From Brevibacillus brevis (GTDB lineage: Bacteria; Bacillota; Bacilli; Brevibacillales; Brevibacillaceae): a stretch of DNA of 64,000 nt. Shown piece by piece: positions 52,563-61,287 of the stretch; position 1 is the first letter of the stretch, and the number at the start of each line of letters is the position of its first letter. Position numbers and translations under genes: made by a program. The notes beneath the pieces are model-generated. The model was not told the DNA's origin, did no database searches, and saw only the letters and a program-made list of their open reading frames with translations. The DNA lies in NCBI RefSeq assembly GCF_900637055.1, contig NZ_LR134338.1, forward strand, positions 3,110,001 through 3,174,000, written 5' to 3'.

Positions 52563-53585
52563 TTACTCTTTATCCAGTTGTTGAAGCTTCCACTGTAATC
52601 CTTGGTAGAATAATTCATTTGTTTTCATATACGGTTGCAGACCAGGGTACAGGATTGAACAAATTCTTCTAAAGCGTTCGAGATTTTCTGATTGGTTTGA
52701 AAGCATCCTTTCAGCAAATCGACGGAAAAATGACTGCGAGACAGGGAGTTCGTCAACATCGGCAAAAAGCAGCACATACTCTTGAATATTCGCCTGTACG
52801 ACAGGACTGTCTGGAGTTGCATGTTGCTCCGCTGCTTTCAACAGCTGTTTATGGTTTTTAAGCATTCTGGCAGTCCACATCTCAACACTAATTTTGGGCA
52901 GGTGAACTACTTCCAGGAAGGACATAACATCATGCTTCATCTCCCGGACAATCTGTGGATCATTAAACATTTCCTCCAACTCATCGAGTGCAGCCGTTTG
53001 TGCTGCCGAAAGCTTGCCTTCCAGCAATGAAGATACGTTAATCCCTAGTAAAAAAATTTCTCGCCATTCAACCGGAAATTGTTCAGGAAAAACGGACGAA
53101 AACATTTTTTCTAAAATAAACCTTTCCCGTTCCAATGCATTTGTAGATATTGATTCAATTAGCTCGTGCATATAACTCAGAGAATCATGGCCACCCTTAC
53201 TCTGCTTTGTTTGTTCCAAAATGGATTTCATGCTGGCAAGCGTACGCATTTGGATGTCCAAAGCTTCGATTTGCCATTCTATCGCCATATCAATAGGTAT
53301 ATCCCCAGCTAACATTCTCTGAATCTCATCAATCCCAAAGTTTAGATAGCGAAGGGTTAAGATCAGCTTTAACCGCCATATTTCCTCTGCCGTATACATA
53401 CGATGCCCTCCAGGAGTTATCTCAGCAGGTGAAAGCAGACCGATCTCGTCATAATAACGAACAGTGGGTACAGAAGATCCTGTCATTTTCGCCACTTGTC
53501 CTATGGAGAACTTCACGTCCTTTGTTGTTGGATCAATCTGTTGATTTTGTGTGGTGTCTATTCTGTTCCTCGCCTTTCCGTGCAC
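52563..53585 (-). CDS. MerR-family transcriptional regulator with large C-terminal effector domain
   Basis: 340 residues from GTG 53585, which has AGGAGGTG 7 nt upstream. Winged helix near the N-terminus (SIGQVAKMTGSSVPTVRYYDEIGLL, GGHRMYTAEEIWRLKLILTLRYLNFGIDEIQ), a dimerising coiled coil, then about 220 helical residues unlike the short metal-binding tails, suggesting a small-molecule or drug-sensing domain. It precedes, on the same strand, the peptide-binding protein pseudogene (97 bp), and is the probable regulator of that unit. Confidence 0.9.
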   Translation of the reverse strand: MHGKARNRIDTTQNQQIDPTTKDVKFSIGQVAKMTGSSVPTVRYYDEIGLLSPAEITPGGHRMYTAEEIWRLKLILTLRYLNFGIDEIQRMLAGDIPIDMAIEWQIEALDIQMRTLASMKSILEQTKQSKGGHDSLSYMHELIESISTNALERERFILEKMFSSVFPEQFPVEWREIFLLGINVSSLLEGKLSAAQTAALDELEEMFNDPQIVREMKHDVMSFLEVVHLPKISVEMWTARMLKNHKQLLKAAEQHATPDSPVVQANIQEYVLLFADVDELPVSQSFFRRFAERMLSNQSENLERFRRICSILYPGLQPYMKTNELFYQGLQWKLQQLDKE

Positions 53586-53730
53586 GTTACAACACCTCCT
53601 AGTCAATTATAAAACCTCAAGTAACTTGAGATTCAAGGGGCAATCTGATGAAAGGAGACATGGGCATCCCTTCGCTCAACTGATTTTCATGCTTTTACCG
53701 TAAAAAAAGAAGCGTAATGTGAACATAAAA

Positions 53731-53758
53731 AAGCCAGGTGGGTGTTGACACCTGACTT
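53731..53758 (-). terminator. Intrinsic terminator
   Basis: CAGGTG/CACCTG stem extended by AAG/CTT, followed by TTTTTTATG on the minus strand, 26 bp after the stop of the cysteine synthase remnant. Confidence 0.8.
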
Positions 53759-53783
53759 CGTAAACGTAAACGGACGGTTGAAA

Positions 53784-54232
53784 TTATTCATAGAGATCTG
53801 TGCTTAAATATTTCAGGCCTGAATCATTAATCGTCAACGCAATATTTGCCCCTTTTTCTTTCCATTTCAAAAGCTGTAGGGCAGCCGCAACATTTGCTCC
53901 TGAAGAAAATTCTGCGAATATTCCTTCTTTTCTTGCTAGTTCTCTAGCATCTTGTATCGCTTCTTCATCGGTAACATGGATGAAGTCTGTAACGAAGTTC
54001 TTATCCAGAAGAGGTAAATCCATGGAATATCCGCCACCTTGGATCTTGTGATTGAGATTAGTAGCAGCTTTACTAGAGTAGAAGGGAGCGGTATAAGGTT
54101 CAAAGGTACCACCAGAACCAGTTTGGCGAAAATATTTCCATCGAGATTTTCCGTAAGCCTTGAAAGATGAAGCATGGGAGTATTACCAATCGCTTTAAGA
54201 ACGCCTGATAAAATCATGTTCTCCATAGACAT
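53784..54232 (-). pseudogene. Cysteine synthase-like PLP enzyme with large internal deletion
   Basis: The first 35 codons (MENMILSGVLKAIGNTPMLHL...FAK) are those of a cysteine synthase family enzyme. The frame is then lost. In another frame the C-terminal third appears: GSGGTF, HKIQGGGYSMDLPLLDK, and after it FVTDFIHVTDEEAIQDAREL and FSSGANVAAALQLL. The PLP-lysine region and most of the middle (some 150 residues) are missing, so about 450 bp remain of about 930. The gene is dead but its start, terminator and divergent regulator are intact. Confidence 0.8.
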
Positions 54233-54277
54233 AGCGCCTCTTTTCGTATATTTTGGACTAGATAGTGTCTGCATCGA

Positions 54278-54329
54278 ACTATATATAGTCTGATTGTAGA
54301 TTATAACGTACATACGTGCAATATAACGT
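54278..54329. promoter_or_regulatory. Operator-like repeats in divergent promoter region
   Basis: A perfect 12-bp palindrome ACTATATATAGT (54278-54289) and two direct repeats TATAACGT exactly 20 bp apart (54302-54309 and 54322-54329) lie between the cysteine synthase remnant and the XRE-cupin gene. Repeats two helical turns apart suit a dimeric HTH regulator. Confidence 0.45.
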
Positions 54330-54352
54330 CCAAATTCAATGGAGGGCATTTT

Positions 54353-54910
54353 ATGGAAGAGTTCCACACAAATATTGGAGAGAACATAAAGCGTATTCGG
54401 AAAGAAAGAAACTTGAGCTTGGATAAAACTGCTGAAATAACAGGAGTTAGCAAAACGATGTTAGGACAAATTGAAAGAGGCAAGTCTGCTCCAACCATCA
54501 CAACACTTTGGAAAATAGCGAGTGGGTTGCGCTTGTCCTTTTCTTCACTCGTTAGTCAATACAAGCCGAATGTTACGATCGTGAAAAAGAAGGAAGTAAA
54601 TTCAATTATTGAAAATAATGGACAGTACCGTGTATATCCACTTGTACCGTATAATCCAGAACAACAGTTTGAAATCTTCTCCGTAACTCTTGAACCAGGA
54701 TGCGAACATATAGCAGAACCACATTCAACAGGGGTTGAGGAATTCATTCTCGTAAATGAAGGCACGCTAGAGGTTGTTGTCAATGAACAGGTTTATGTAG
54801 TGGAACCGGAGGATACTCTTATTTTTAAAGCAGACAGGCCTCACATTTATCGAAACAATGGTGATCGTATCGTAAAGTGTTCCGTAGTCATTCACTACTC
54901 AAGTCAATGA
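54353..54910 (+). CDS. XRE-family regulator with cupin domain
   Basis: 185 residues: N-terminal HTH (IGENIKRIRKERNLSLDKTAEITGVSKTMLGQIERGKSAPTI, described here by positions 8-50) and a C-terminal cupin (about 105-180, EPHSTGVEEFILVNEGTLEVVV, FKADRPHIYRN). Such fusions regulate amino-acid or polyamine metabolism, with the cupin sensing a small ligand. Ribosome site GGAGGG precedes ATG. It is divergent from the cysteine synthase remnant, its likely former target. Intact. Confidence 0.9.
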   Translation: MEEFHTNIGENIKRIRKERNLSLDKTAEITGVSKTMLGQIERGKSAPTITTLWKIASGLRLSFSSLVSQYKPNVTIVKKKEVNSIIENNGQYRVYPLVPYNPEQQFEIFSVTLEPGCEHIAEPHSTGVEEFILVNEGTLEVVVNEQVYVVEPEDTLIFKADRPHIYRNNGDRIVKCSVVIHYSSQ

Positions 54911-54915
54911 AAACA

Positions 54916-54947
54916 AAGAGAAACCCACTACATGTAGGGTTTCTCTT
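54916..54947. terminator. Bidirectional intrinsic terminator
   Basis: AAGAGAAACCC/GGGTTTCTCTT with an inner palindrome CTACATGTAG. It separates the XRE-cupin gene (+) from ddl (-). Confidence 0.85.
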
Positions 54948-54970
54948 CCGATAGATCACTAGCATATTTG

Positions 54971-55903
54971 CTATCCGTTAGCAGTATTCCCCCATTCCTG
55001 TTTCCGCTCATGGAGCGAGCTCGCAATCATACGGTCCAGCAGCTGTGTAAAGGTCATACCTGCTGCAGCTGCACTCTTTGGAAACAGGCTGTTGGCGGTC
55101 ATCCCCGGTAAGGTGTTCACTTCTAGTACGTAAGGTATATCCTGGCACAAAATCATATCGACCCTCGCATAGACCTTGCACTGCAGCAGCCGGTAGCTAG
55201 CGAGCGCCGCCTCGCGAACACACTGCAGGGTAACGGGAGGAAGCTCGATCACCTTCTCCTCCGCGCCGCCGTCCTCATATTTCGCTCTGTAGTCGAACCA
55301 CTCTGAATGCGCGGAGCGAATGCCGATAATCGGTAGTACCTCGCCATCCAGAATCGCGCAGGTAATCTCCGTCCCTTTCAAATAGGACTCAATCAAGATC
55401 CCCTGATCCAAATGGCTGGCTTCCTGAACAGCCGACAGCAGCTCACCCTCACTATGCACGAGCTGGACACCAATGCTGGATCCCCCCATATTCGGCTTCA
55501 CAATCACCGGGTAACCCAATTGCTCCACCGCCTGAGGATTATAAACGTCCTTCCAATAAAGTCCTGCAGGCGTTTGAATACCCGCCTCCTTCAGCAGCAT
55601 CTTGGACAGTTGCTTATTCATGCATAGGCTGCTTGCCAGGACACCGCTTCCTGTATAGGGAATACCGAGGGTCTCCAACGCTCCCTGCACCGTGCCATCC
55701 TCGCCATATTGGCCATGCAGCGCCAACAGCGCGAAATCAATACCTTCCTGCTGAATCTGTGTGATTAAATCCGCTCGCTGCGTAACGATAATGGGAACTG
55801 CCTCATAGCGGCTGCGATCCAAATGATTAATCATCTCTTGACCAGTCTGCAGAGAAACCTCACGTTCAGAAGAAATACCACCCATAATTACGCCTATCTT
55901 CAT
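54971..55903 (-). CDS. ddl: D-alanine--D-alanine ligase
   Basis: 310 residues, full family length, cytoplasmic ATP-grasp enzyme that makes D-Ala-D-Ala for peptidoglycan. Motifs: GVIMGGISSEREVSLQTG, LLALHGQYGEDGTVQGALE, YTGSGVLASSLCMNK, VIVKPNMGGSSIGVQ, VYARVDMI and YVLEVNTLPGMT. The gene follows the MocR regulator gene on the same strand (46-bp gap), consistent with a regulated, perhaps second, ligase. Confidence 0.96.
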   Translation of the reverse strand: MKIGVIMGGISSEREVSLQTGQEMINHLDRSRYEAVPIIVTQRADLITQIQQEGIDFALLALHGQYGEDGTVQGALETLGIPYTGSGVLASSLCMNKQLSKMLLKEAGIQTPAGLYWKDVYNPQAVEQLGYPVIVKPNMGGSSIGVQLVHSEGELLSAVQEASHLDQGILIESYLKGTEITCAILDGEVLPIIGIRSAHSEWFDYRAKYEDGGAEEKVIELPPVTLQCVREAALASYRLLQCKVYARVDMILCQDIPYVLEVNTLPGMTANSLFPKSAAAAGMTFTQLLDRMIASSLHERKQEWGNTANG

Positions 55904-55949
55904 GATGACACCTCATTTTTCATCAAAATGGTTGTACGGTTCGTAATCG

Positions 55950-57440
55950 TTATGTCTCAAGAAAGCGACGCGCCTGTTTGCCGATTATCTGAATACCCCG
56001 CTCGATATTTTCATCCGTTACTCGTGAAAAACCTAGTCGCAAGGTATTCGTCCCTGTTCCTTCTTGAATAAAAAATTTGTCCCCCGGTGTAAAAATGACA
56101 CCCTCCTCTGTGCAAGCTTCTAGCAGCTGGCGTGTATTTACGCCAGAGGGGAAGGTAAGAAACAAATGCAAGCCCCCATCGCCAGACAGCTGCGCCTCAG
56201 GGAGATGCGCTTCACAGCATGCCTTCGTCAGCTCATATTTGCGCTTATATTCCATACGTGCTTTTTTGACATATTTATCGAAATTTCCATTCAGCAAATA
56301 TTGATAGAGGATCGATTGATCAATGGTTGAAGTATGAATGGTACGTGCACGCTTCATGCTTTCCAGATGGTCGATCAGTGCCTTGTCTCCGAGCACCCAG
56401 CCCACTCGCAATCCAGGGAACAGTACCTTGGAGAAGCTACCAATATAGATGACTCCGTTCCCTTGCCCTGCTGCCGCGATTAATGGCGCAACATGCGCCC
56501 CCGAGTAGCGCAGTTCCTCATTGAATCCATCCTCAATCACCGGAATCTGATAGCGCATCATTACTTTCATAACGGCAGTGCGCTTCGCTGGCGACATGAC
56601 AATTCCTGTCGGATTGTGATAGGAAGGAGTCAAATAGGCCAGGTCGAAGCTGTTTGTCTGCTTCTGCAATACCGCCTCAAGCTGCTCCACATCAATACCA
56701 TCTCTCTCCATCGGAATGCCGGTAATCTCGAATCCTTGCAACTTCAAATTCTTGATCGCTGTATGATGAGTCGGATTTTCACAAATGGCTGCTCCACGAC
56801 GCGCAGAAGGACGCAGTGCCGATAGCACGATGTCAAAACCTTCTGTAAACCCGCTTGTAATCACCATATCCTTGCCGGTCAAATCAACGCCCTTATTCTC
56901 CATATAACGCATCAAGTAATCGATCAGTGGCTTGTAGCCCTTGGCATAGCCATAGTTGAGCAGAACCTGTCCTTCGATTGCCATCCGATCCATAAAGGCT
57001 CGCCTTACATCCCCCAGATCAAACAATTGCTCATCCGGTGCGATGCTTGTGAACGAGATGGTTCCTTTTTTGGCGCGAATGCCCTGCTTCATCATGTCCA
57101 GCTCTGCTGCGGATACCGCATATTCGTTCATTCGTGCCTTCCAGTCGATCTGCCAGGAGACGGCGTTGTCAGCTCCTCCATTATCTGCAACGAAATGGCC
57201 TACCATAGCGGTTACATAGCTGCCTTTACCGGGAATCGCATACGCAAATCCGTCATCCTCTAAGCCTTCGTAGGCTGCAATGACTGTATTGCGACTCACT
57301 TTTAGCAAACTGCTCATCTCTCGTGTGGAGGGCAGCTTTTGATCCGCCTGAAGCGCGCCTTTGATTATTAAGCGTTTGACGTATTCTTTCACTTGTATCG
57401 CGACTGGACGGTCACTAACAAGCTTGAAATCCTGGAACAT
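55950..57440 (-). CDS. ddlR: MocR/GabR-type PLP-dependent regulator of ddl (DdlR-like)
   Basis: 496 residues: an N-terminal GntR winged helix (IIKGALQADQKLPSTREMSSLLKVSRNTVIAAYEGLEDDG, about 30-70) and a class I aminotransferase-like domain. The PLP-binding Lys is in YIGSFSKVLFPGLRVGW; other PLP contacts are SGFTEGFD, YLTPSYHNPTG and IEDGFNEELR. A MocR-type regulator called DdlR that controls D-Ala-D-Ala ligase has been described in Brevibacillus brevis; adjacency to ddl supports that identity. It presumably senses D-alanine or a related amine through PLP. Two hairpins lie just upstream of its start. Confidence 0.9.
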   Translation of the reverse strand: MFQDFKLVSDRPVAIQVKEYVKRLIIKGALQADQKLPSTREMSSLLKVSRNTVIAAYEGLEDDGFAYAIPGKGSYVTAMVGHFVADNGGADNAVSWQIDWKARMNEYAVSAAELDMMKQGIRAKKGTISFTSIAPDEQLFDLGDVRRAFMDRMAIEGQVLLNYGYAKGYKPLIDYLMRYMENKGVDLTGKDMVITSGFTEGFDIVLSALRPSARRGAAICENPTHHTAIKNLKLQGFEITGIPMERDGIDVEQLEAVLQKQTNSFDLAYLTPSYHNPTGIVMSPAKRTAVMKVMMRYQIPVIEDGFNEELRYSGAHVAPLIAAAGQGNGVIYIGSFSKVLFPGLRVGWVLGDKALIDHLESMKRARTIHTSTIDQSILYQYLLNGNFDKYVKKARMEYKRKYELTKACCEAHLPEAQLSGDGGLHLFLTFPSGVNTRQLLEACTEEGVIFTPGDKFFIQEGTGTNTLRLGFSRVTDENIERGIQIIGKQARRFLET

Positions 57441-57490
57441 CCTTCATCGCCCCCGTCTATAATGATGGCATGGGAGACGAGAGAAAAAAA

Positions 57491-57527
57491 GAACCACCGC
57501 ACTGGATTTTTCATCCTTCGGTGGTTC
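57491..57527 (-). terminator. Intrinsic terminator downstream of the Spo0E-like gene
   Basis: GAACCACCG/CGGTGGTTC stem with a 19-nt loop, followed by TTTTTTTCTC on the minus strand. Confidence 0.75.
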
Positions 57528-57574
57528 CTCTGTAGCAGTCAGCATACACCCAGGGTAAAAATGAAAGTAAAAAA

Positions 57575-57597
57575 GAACCCATTTTTCCTCAGGGTTC
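57575..57597 (-). terminator. Second, shorter terminator-like hairpin
   Basis: GAACCC/GGGTTC stem followed by TTTTTTACTTTC on the minus strand, 42 bp after the Spo0E-like stop; in tandem with the hairpin at 57491-57527. Confidence 0.6.
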
Positions 57598-57638
57598 CTC
57601 TTTTGCAATCATTTTTTAGTAGGCCGCTAGTGAATCCT

Positions 57639-57941
57639 TTACCAGAGGCTATCCGTTTTATGGTTGTTTTGCGCCATCACAATATATTTGTCCAATTGCT
57701 GGCTTACCCCCAAAACTACATCACTTGTAAGACCATGTTTTCCTGCCAATTCAATCATTTGCTGTCGTAGTTGCTCGATGCTTTTTTCTAAATCTAAGTG
57801 GTGTCGACTTGCTTCTTTTCCCGAGCCCCAGATCGTGCACTTGTTTTTAGGGGCACCTACTCTTTCTCTTTTCGGGGATGTTCCTAGGTGCACAGGGACT
57901 TCCCTTTCTAATGAACTTACGAGAGCTTTTATGTTAAGCAC
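57639..57941 (-). CDS. Spo0E-like sporulation regulatory phosphatase with N-terminal extension
   Basis: The last 50 residues (SIEQLRQQMIELAGKHGL, VVLGVSQQLDKYIV) match the Spo0E family, with the catalytic SQxLD motif. Spo0E-type proteins are usually 50-85 residues and dephosphorylate Spo0A-P. Here the frame extends about 48 residues further to GTG 57941, with a Cys and basic residues (GTSPKRERVGAPKNKC) unlike the family. AGGAGG overlaps that GTG, and GTG 57893 behind AAAGGGA is an alternative, so the true start is uncertain. No ATG precedes the conserved domain. Confidence 0.7.
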   Translation of the reverse strand: MLNIKALVSSLEREVPVHLGTSPKRERVGAPKNKCTIWGSGKEASRHHLDLEKSIEQLRQQMIELAGKHGLTSDVVLGVSQQLDKYIVMAQNNHKTDSLW

Positions 57942-58021
57942 CTCCTATTTTTACAAATTATTACATTAACAAGTATATATGAATATGCAAGAATTCACCA
58001 ACTAAGAAAAAATTGAATAGA

Positions 58022-58051
58022 AAAAAACATCCTATCGAAAGGATGTTTTTT
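58022..58051. terminator. Intrinsic terminator of the Xaa-Pro aminopeptidase gene
   Basis: AAAAAACATCCT/AGGATGTTTTTT perfect 12-bp stem with a 6-nt loop. Confidence 0.9.
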
Positions 58052-58087
58052 CTACAATGGATGAATCCATTCACTCGTAAGCGTTCG

Positions 58088-59350
58088 CTATTTCTTATTC
58101 CCGATCAACAATTCCACTTCTTCGATTTCCTTCGGGATCTGCGATGAGAGCACCTCGCAGCCGTCTTCTGTTACTAACACATTATCTTCAATCCGAATGC
58201 CAATCGCTTCTTCCTCTATGTACAGACCAGGTTCAATCGTGATCACCATACCTGGTTGCATGGTAACACTGTAATCCGAAAAATCGTGCGTATCCAGTCC
58301 AAGGTGATGAGACACGGAATGATAGTAGTATTTGGACAGCTCATTGCTGTCTTGGATGAGACCGAGACGTAGGAGGCCATCTGTCAAGACTTGTTTCGTG
58401 ACATCATTGAGTTGTGGAAGTGTGACACCAGGCTTCACTGCTTCGATCGTCTTGATTTCTGCTTCGAGCACGAGTTGATAGATCGCTTTCTGACGTTCTG
58501 TAAAGCGACCATTCACGGGAAACGTTCGCGAAATGTCAGCCGCATAGTAATTCGATGCTGCACCGAGGTCGAGAAGGAGCAGGTCACCATCTTCCGTACG
58601 CTGATTATTCGCTTCATAGTGCAAAATAGTAGCATTGATTCCGCTAGCAATAATGGGTAAATAAGGAAGCTCGCGAACACCATGGGACTTCAACGTGAAA
58701 TCATAGTGCGCTTCTAGCTCATATTCCATCATTCCAGGACGTGCATGCGACCACATACGCCGGATTGCTTCATCCGTGATCGCAATCGCACGTCTGATTT
58801 CTTCAATTTCTGCCGGACTCTTTACCATACGCAGTTCTTTCAGCCATGGGCCCGCATCGTGAATCTGCAGGGTCCGGTATTTTTTTTGCGCGTCTTCAGC
58901 AAAATTCTCTGCGGGCGTCAGCTCATCGCTCCACAGATAGCGATACAAGTCAAGATAAAGCGAGCACTTGCCTTCGCAGCGCCTCATAAAGGTTCCAAAT
59001 GACTCCAGCCACTCATCGAGATAGTCGCAGTGTTCGATACCAGATTGCTCTTTCGCCTCTTGATCCGATAAGACGGCCCCTGTCCATTTCGCTTCCAGTT
59101 CATTTGGGCGCTGAAGAAATAACGTTTCGGTCACGATGCCAGCGCGTTTCGTGATCATAAGAATGAGGTTGCTGCGCGCAATGCCGGTTAAATAATAGAA
59201 GTTGCGGTTCGGTGAAAACAGAAATTTATCGTCATTGCTGCGTGTCTTTACAGCCCCTGAAAATAGGACAAGTGCGCTGTGATCAGGCATTTTTTCCGCG
59301 AGTCTTTGACGGCGATTGATGAACACTTTTGAATCCAAAGTTATTGTCAT
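58088..59350 (-). CDS. pepP: Xaa-Pro aminopeptidase (M24B)
   Basis: 420 residues from ATG 59350 (AGAGGTGG upstream); the frame continues to 59452 without homology. N-terminal creatinase-type domain (NRRQRLAEKMPDHSALVLFSG, FLFSPNRNFYYLTGI) and a pita-bread catalytic domain with the five metal ligands in LLLLDLGAA, YYAADISRTFP, SHHLGLDTHD, ITIEPGLY and IRIEDNVL. It removes an N-terminal residue before proline in the cytoplasm. Same direction as the opp operon but separated by a terminator, so independently expressed. Confidence 0.93.
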   Translation of the reverse strand: MTITLDSKVFINRRQRLAEKMPDHSALVLFSGAVKTRSNDDKFLFSPNRNFYYLTGIARSNLILMITKRAGIVTETLFLQRPNELEAKWTGAVLSDQEAKEQSGIEHCDYLDEWLESFGTFMRRCEGKCSLYLDLYRYLWSDELTPAENFAEDAQKKYRTLQIHDAGPWLKELRMVKSPAEIEEIRRAIAITDEAIRRMWSHARPGMMEYELEAHYDFTLKSHGVRELPYLPIIASGINATILHYEANNQRTEDGDLLLLDLGAASNYYAADISRTFPVNGRFTERQKAIYQLVLEAEIKTIEAVKPGVTLPQLNDVTKQVLTDGLLRLGLIQDSNELSKYYYHSVSHHLGLDTHDFSDYSVTMQPGMVITIEPGLYIEEEAIGIRIEDNVLVTEDGCEVLSSQIPKEIEEVELLIGNKK

Positions 59351-59560
59351 TTGATTCCACCTCTTCGTTCGTGAGTTTCTTCTTGGCTTGATCCAGCATG
59401 TGAAAGGCGCTCTTGCCTCCTGTAAGTTCAGTATAATCTGACAATTATCCACCGATTTTACTTTGATAAATCGTCATGAATCCTCCTTTTTCTATATTTT
59501 AGGATACTTTGATCATTTGGGAAACGATTTTTCGCAATAAACCTTTTATTGAGTCCATAA

Positions 59561-59599
59561 AACAAAGAGCAGTTGCTTTAGCTAAACTGCTCTTGTTTT
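59561..59599 (-). terminator. Intrinsic terminator of the opp operon
   Basis: AACAAAGAGCAGTT pairs with AACTGCTCTTGTT (one bulge), with TTTT following on the minus strand, 29 bp past the binding-protein stop. Confidence 0.85.
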
Positions 59600-59628
59600 A
59601 GTAGATTACGACCGTATTATATTAAAAG

Positions 59629-61260
59629 TTACTCTGCCACTCTTTTCGCCCAGCGCAGGTCCGGTGTCCCGGTTACACTAAAGCGGATGCCTTCGATTTT
59701 TTTGCTGTTGAGGTAGTTTTCGTTATTGAAATAAACCGGGATGACGGGCATGTCCTGCATCAAAATGGTTTCGGCGTCGTGCAGAAGCTTCATGCGTGCT
59801 TCCTCGTTTTGCTCGACCTTTGCTTTTTCGATCAGTTCGTCAAACTTTGGATTGGCCCAGTTGGTGAAGTTACGCGAGCTTTTACCTGTGTACAGCTCCA
59901 GCATCGCAAGCGGATCGAGGTAATCGCCGCCCCAACCCATGCGGGCAATCTGGAAGTTTTTCTGCTTGAACGTATCGATGTACGTTTTCCACTCCTGATT
60001 TTCCAGCTTCACTTGCACGCCCAGATTTTGCTTGAACATTTCTTGCAGCGCTTCGGCGATCTTCTTGTGGTTTTCTGCGGTGCTGTATTTCAATGTAATC
60101 GGCGGAAGCTCTGTCCAGCCTTCTTCCTTCAAGCCTTCCGCCAGAAGTTGTTTCGCCTTAGCTGGATCAAACTGATAGTAAGGCGCCACTTCTTCTCGGA
60201 AGTCTTTGCCCGAAGGAGTTTTCACACCGAATGGCGTATAACCGTACGCCGGAAGCTGGCCCCCCTTGGTCACGTTTTTCGTCAGGATGTCCCTGTCGAT
60301 CGCGTACGAAAAGGCCTGACGAATTTTCGCATTAGTAAACGGCTTTTCCTCTACGTTGAACGTGTACGTATAAATGCTGTAGTCCGGGAATGATTTATAC
60401 TCTTCTTTTTCTTTTTCCTGCTCAATCACATCGATCGGCAGGGAGTCAATCAGGTCGAGGGCTCCCGTTTTGAACATTTGGTAGTAGGTGGTCGCTTCGT
60501 TTACCATCTTGAAGTGGACGGTGTCCATCGTTACCTGTTCTTTCTCCCAGTAGCTCTGGCTTTTGGCGATTGTCAGCTGACTGTTGTGGTCCCAGCTCTC
60601 CACGGTGTACGGGCCATTGGTCACGATGCCTTTCGCTTCGGCCGCCCAGTTTTTATCCGCATCCACGACTTTCTTGTTCACCGGCAGATAGGCGCGACTC
60701 ATCATGATTTTCGGAAAATAGGTGATGGGGTCTTTCAGTCCGACGATGAGTGTGCGGTCATCCTTTGCCTTGATCTGAACCTCATCTACGCTGCCTTTGC
60801 CCGTGTTGTATGCCTCCGCGCCTTGTATGTAGTAGAGCGCAGATGGTTCATAGGCGGCAGTCTGCGGATTCAGCACGCGCTTCCAGGAGTATTCGTAGTC
60901 ATGCGCCGTCAACGCATCACCGTTCGACCATTTCATATCGGGACGCAGAGTAAACGTGTAGGTTTTGCCGTCAGGGGAGACTTCCACCTTTTCGGCTGCG
61001 CCTTCGCTGATGTCCCCATTTTGGCTGTATCGGTACAATCCTTCGTACAGATGGTCAATCACCCAATATGAGGTGGTATCGGAAGCAAACGCCGGGTCTA
61101 ATGTGTACGGTTCGCCCCGCAGATTAGCGGTAATAACTTGTTTGACAGCTGCTCCCGTCTGTTGATCGGAAGACGCTGCCGGTTTATCGCTGCCGCACGC
61201 AGAAAGCGCAGGTATAGCGAGCGCCAGCAATGCGGCAAAAGCGAGCAATCCCTTTTTCAT
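59629..61260 (-). CDS. oppA: Oligopeptide ABC transporter substrate-binding lipoprotein
   Basis: 543 residues with a lipoprotein signal (lipobox LSAC, Cys about 21) and the full family-5 binding fold: LRGEPYTLDPAFASDTTSYWVIDHLYEGL, TAHDYEYSWKRVLNPQTAAYEP, AFSYAIDRDIL and the C-terminal ILMQDMPVIPVYF. It captures oligopeptides outside the membrane. It follows oppF by 27 bp as last gene of the operon C-D-F-A. Intact, unlike the family member at 50854-52465. Confidence 0.93.
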   Translation of the reverse strand: MKKGLLAFAALLALAIPALSACGSDKPAASSDQQTGAAVKQVITANLRGEPYTLDPAFASDTTSYWVIDHLYEGLYRYSQNGDISEGAAEKVEVSPDGKTYTFTLRPDMKWSNGDALTAHDYEYSWKRVLNPQTAAYEPSALYYIQGAEAYNTGKGSVDEVQIKAKDDRTLIVGLKDPITYFPKIMMSRAYLPVNKKVVDADKNWAAEAKGIVTNGPYTVESWDHNSQLTIAKSQSYWEKEQVTMDTVHFKMVNEATTYYQMFKTGALDLIDSLPIDVIEQEKEKEEYKSFPDYSIYTYTFNVEEKPFTNAKIRQAFSYAIDRDILTKNVTKGGQLPAYGYTPFGVKTPSGKDFREEVAPYYQFDPAKAKQLLAEGLKEEGWTELPPITLKYSTAENHKKIAEALQEMFKQNLGVQVKLENQEWKTYIDTFKQKNFQIARMGWGGDYLDPLAMLELYTGKSSRNFTNWANPKFDELIEKAKVEQNEEARMKLLHDAETILMQDMPVIPVYFNNENYLNSKKIEGIRFSVTGTPDLRWAKRVAE

Positions 61261-61287
61261 GATGATTTCCTCCTTGTTCTCCTCTAT

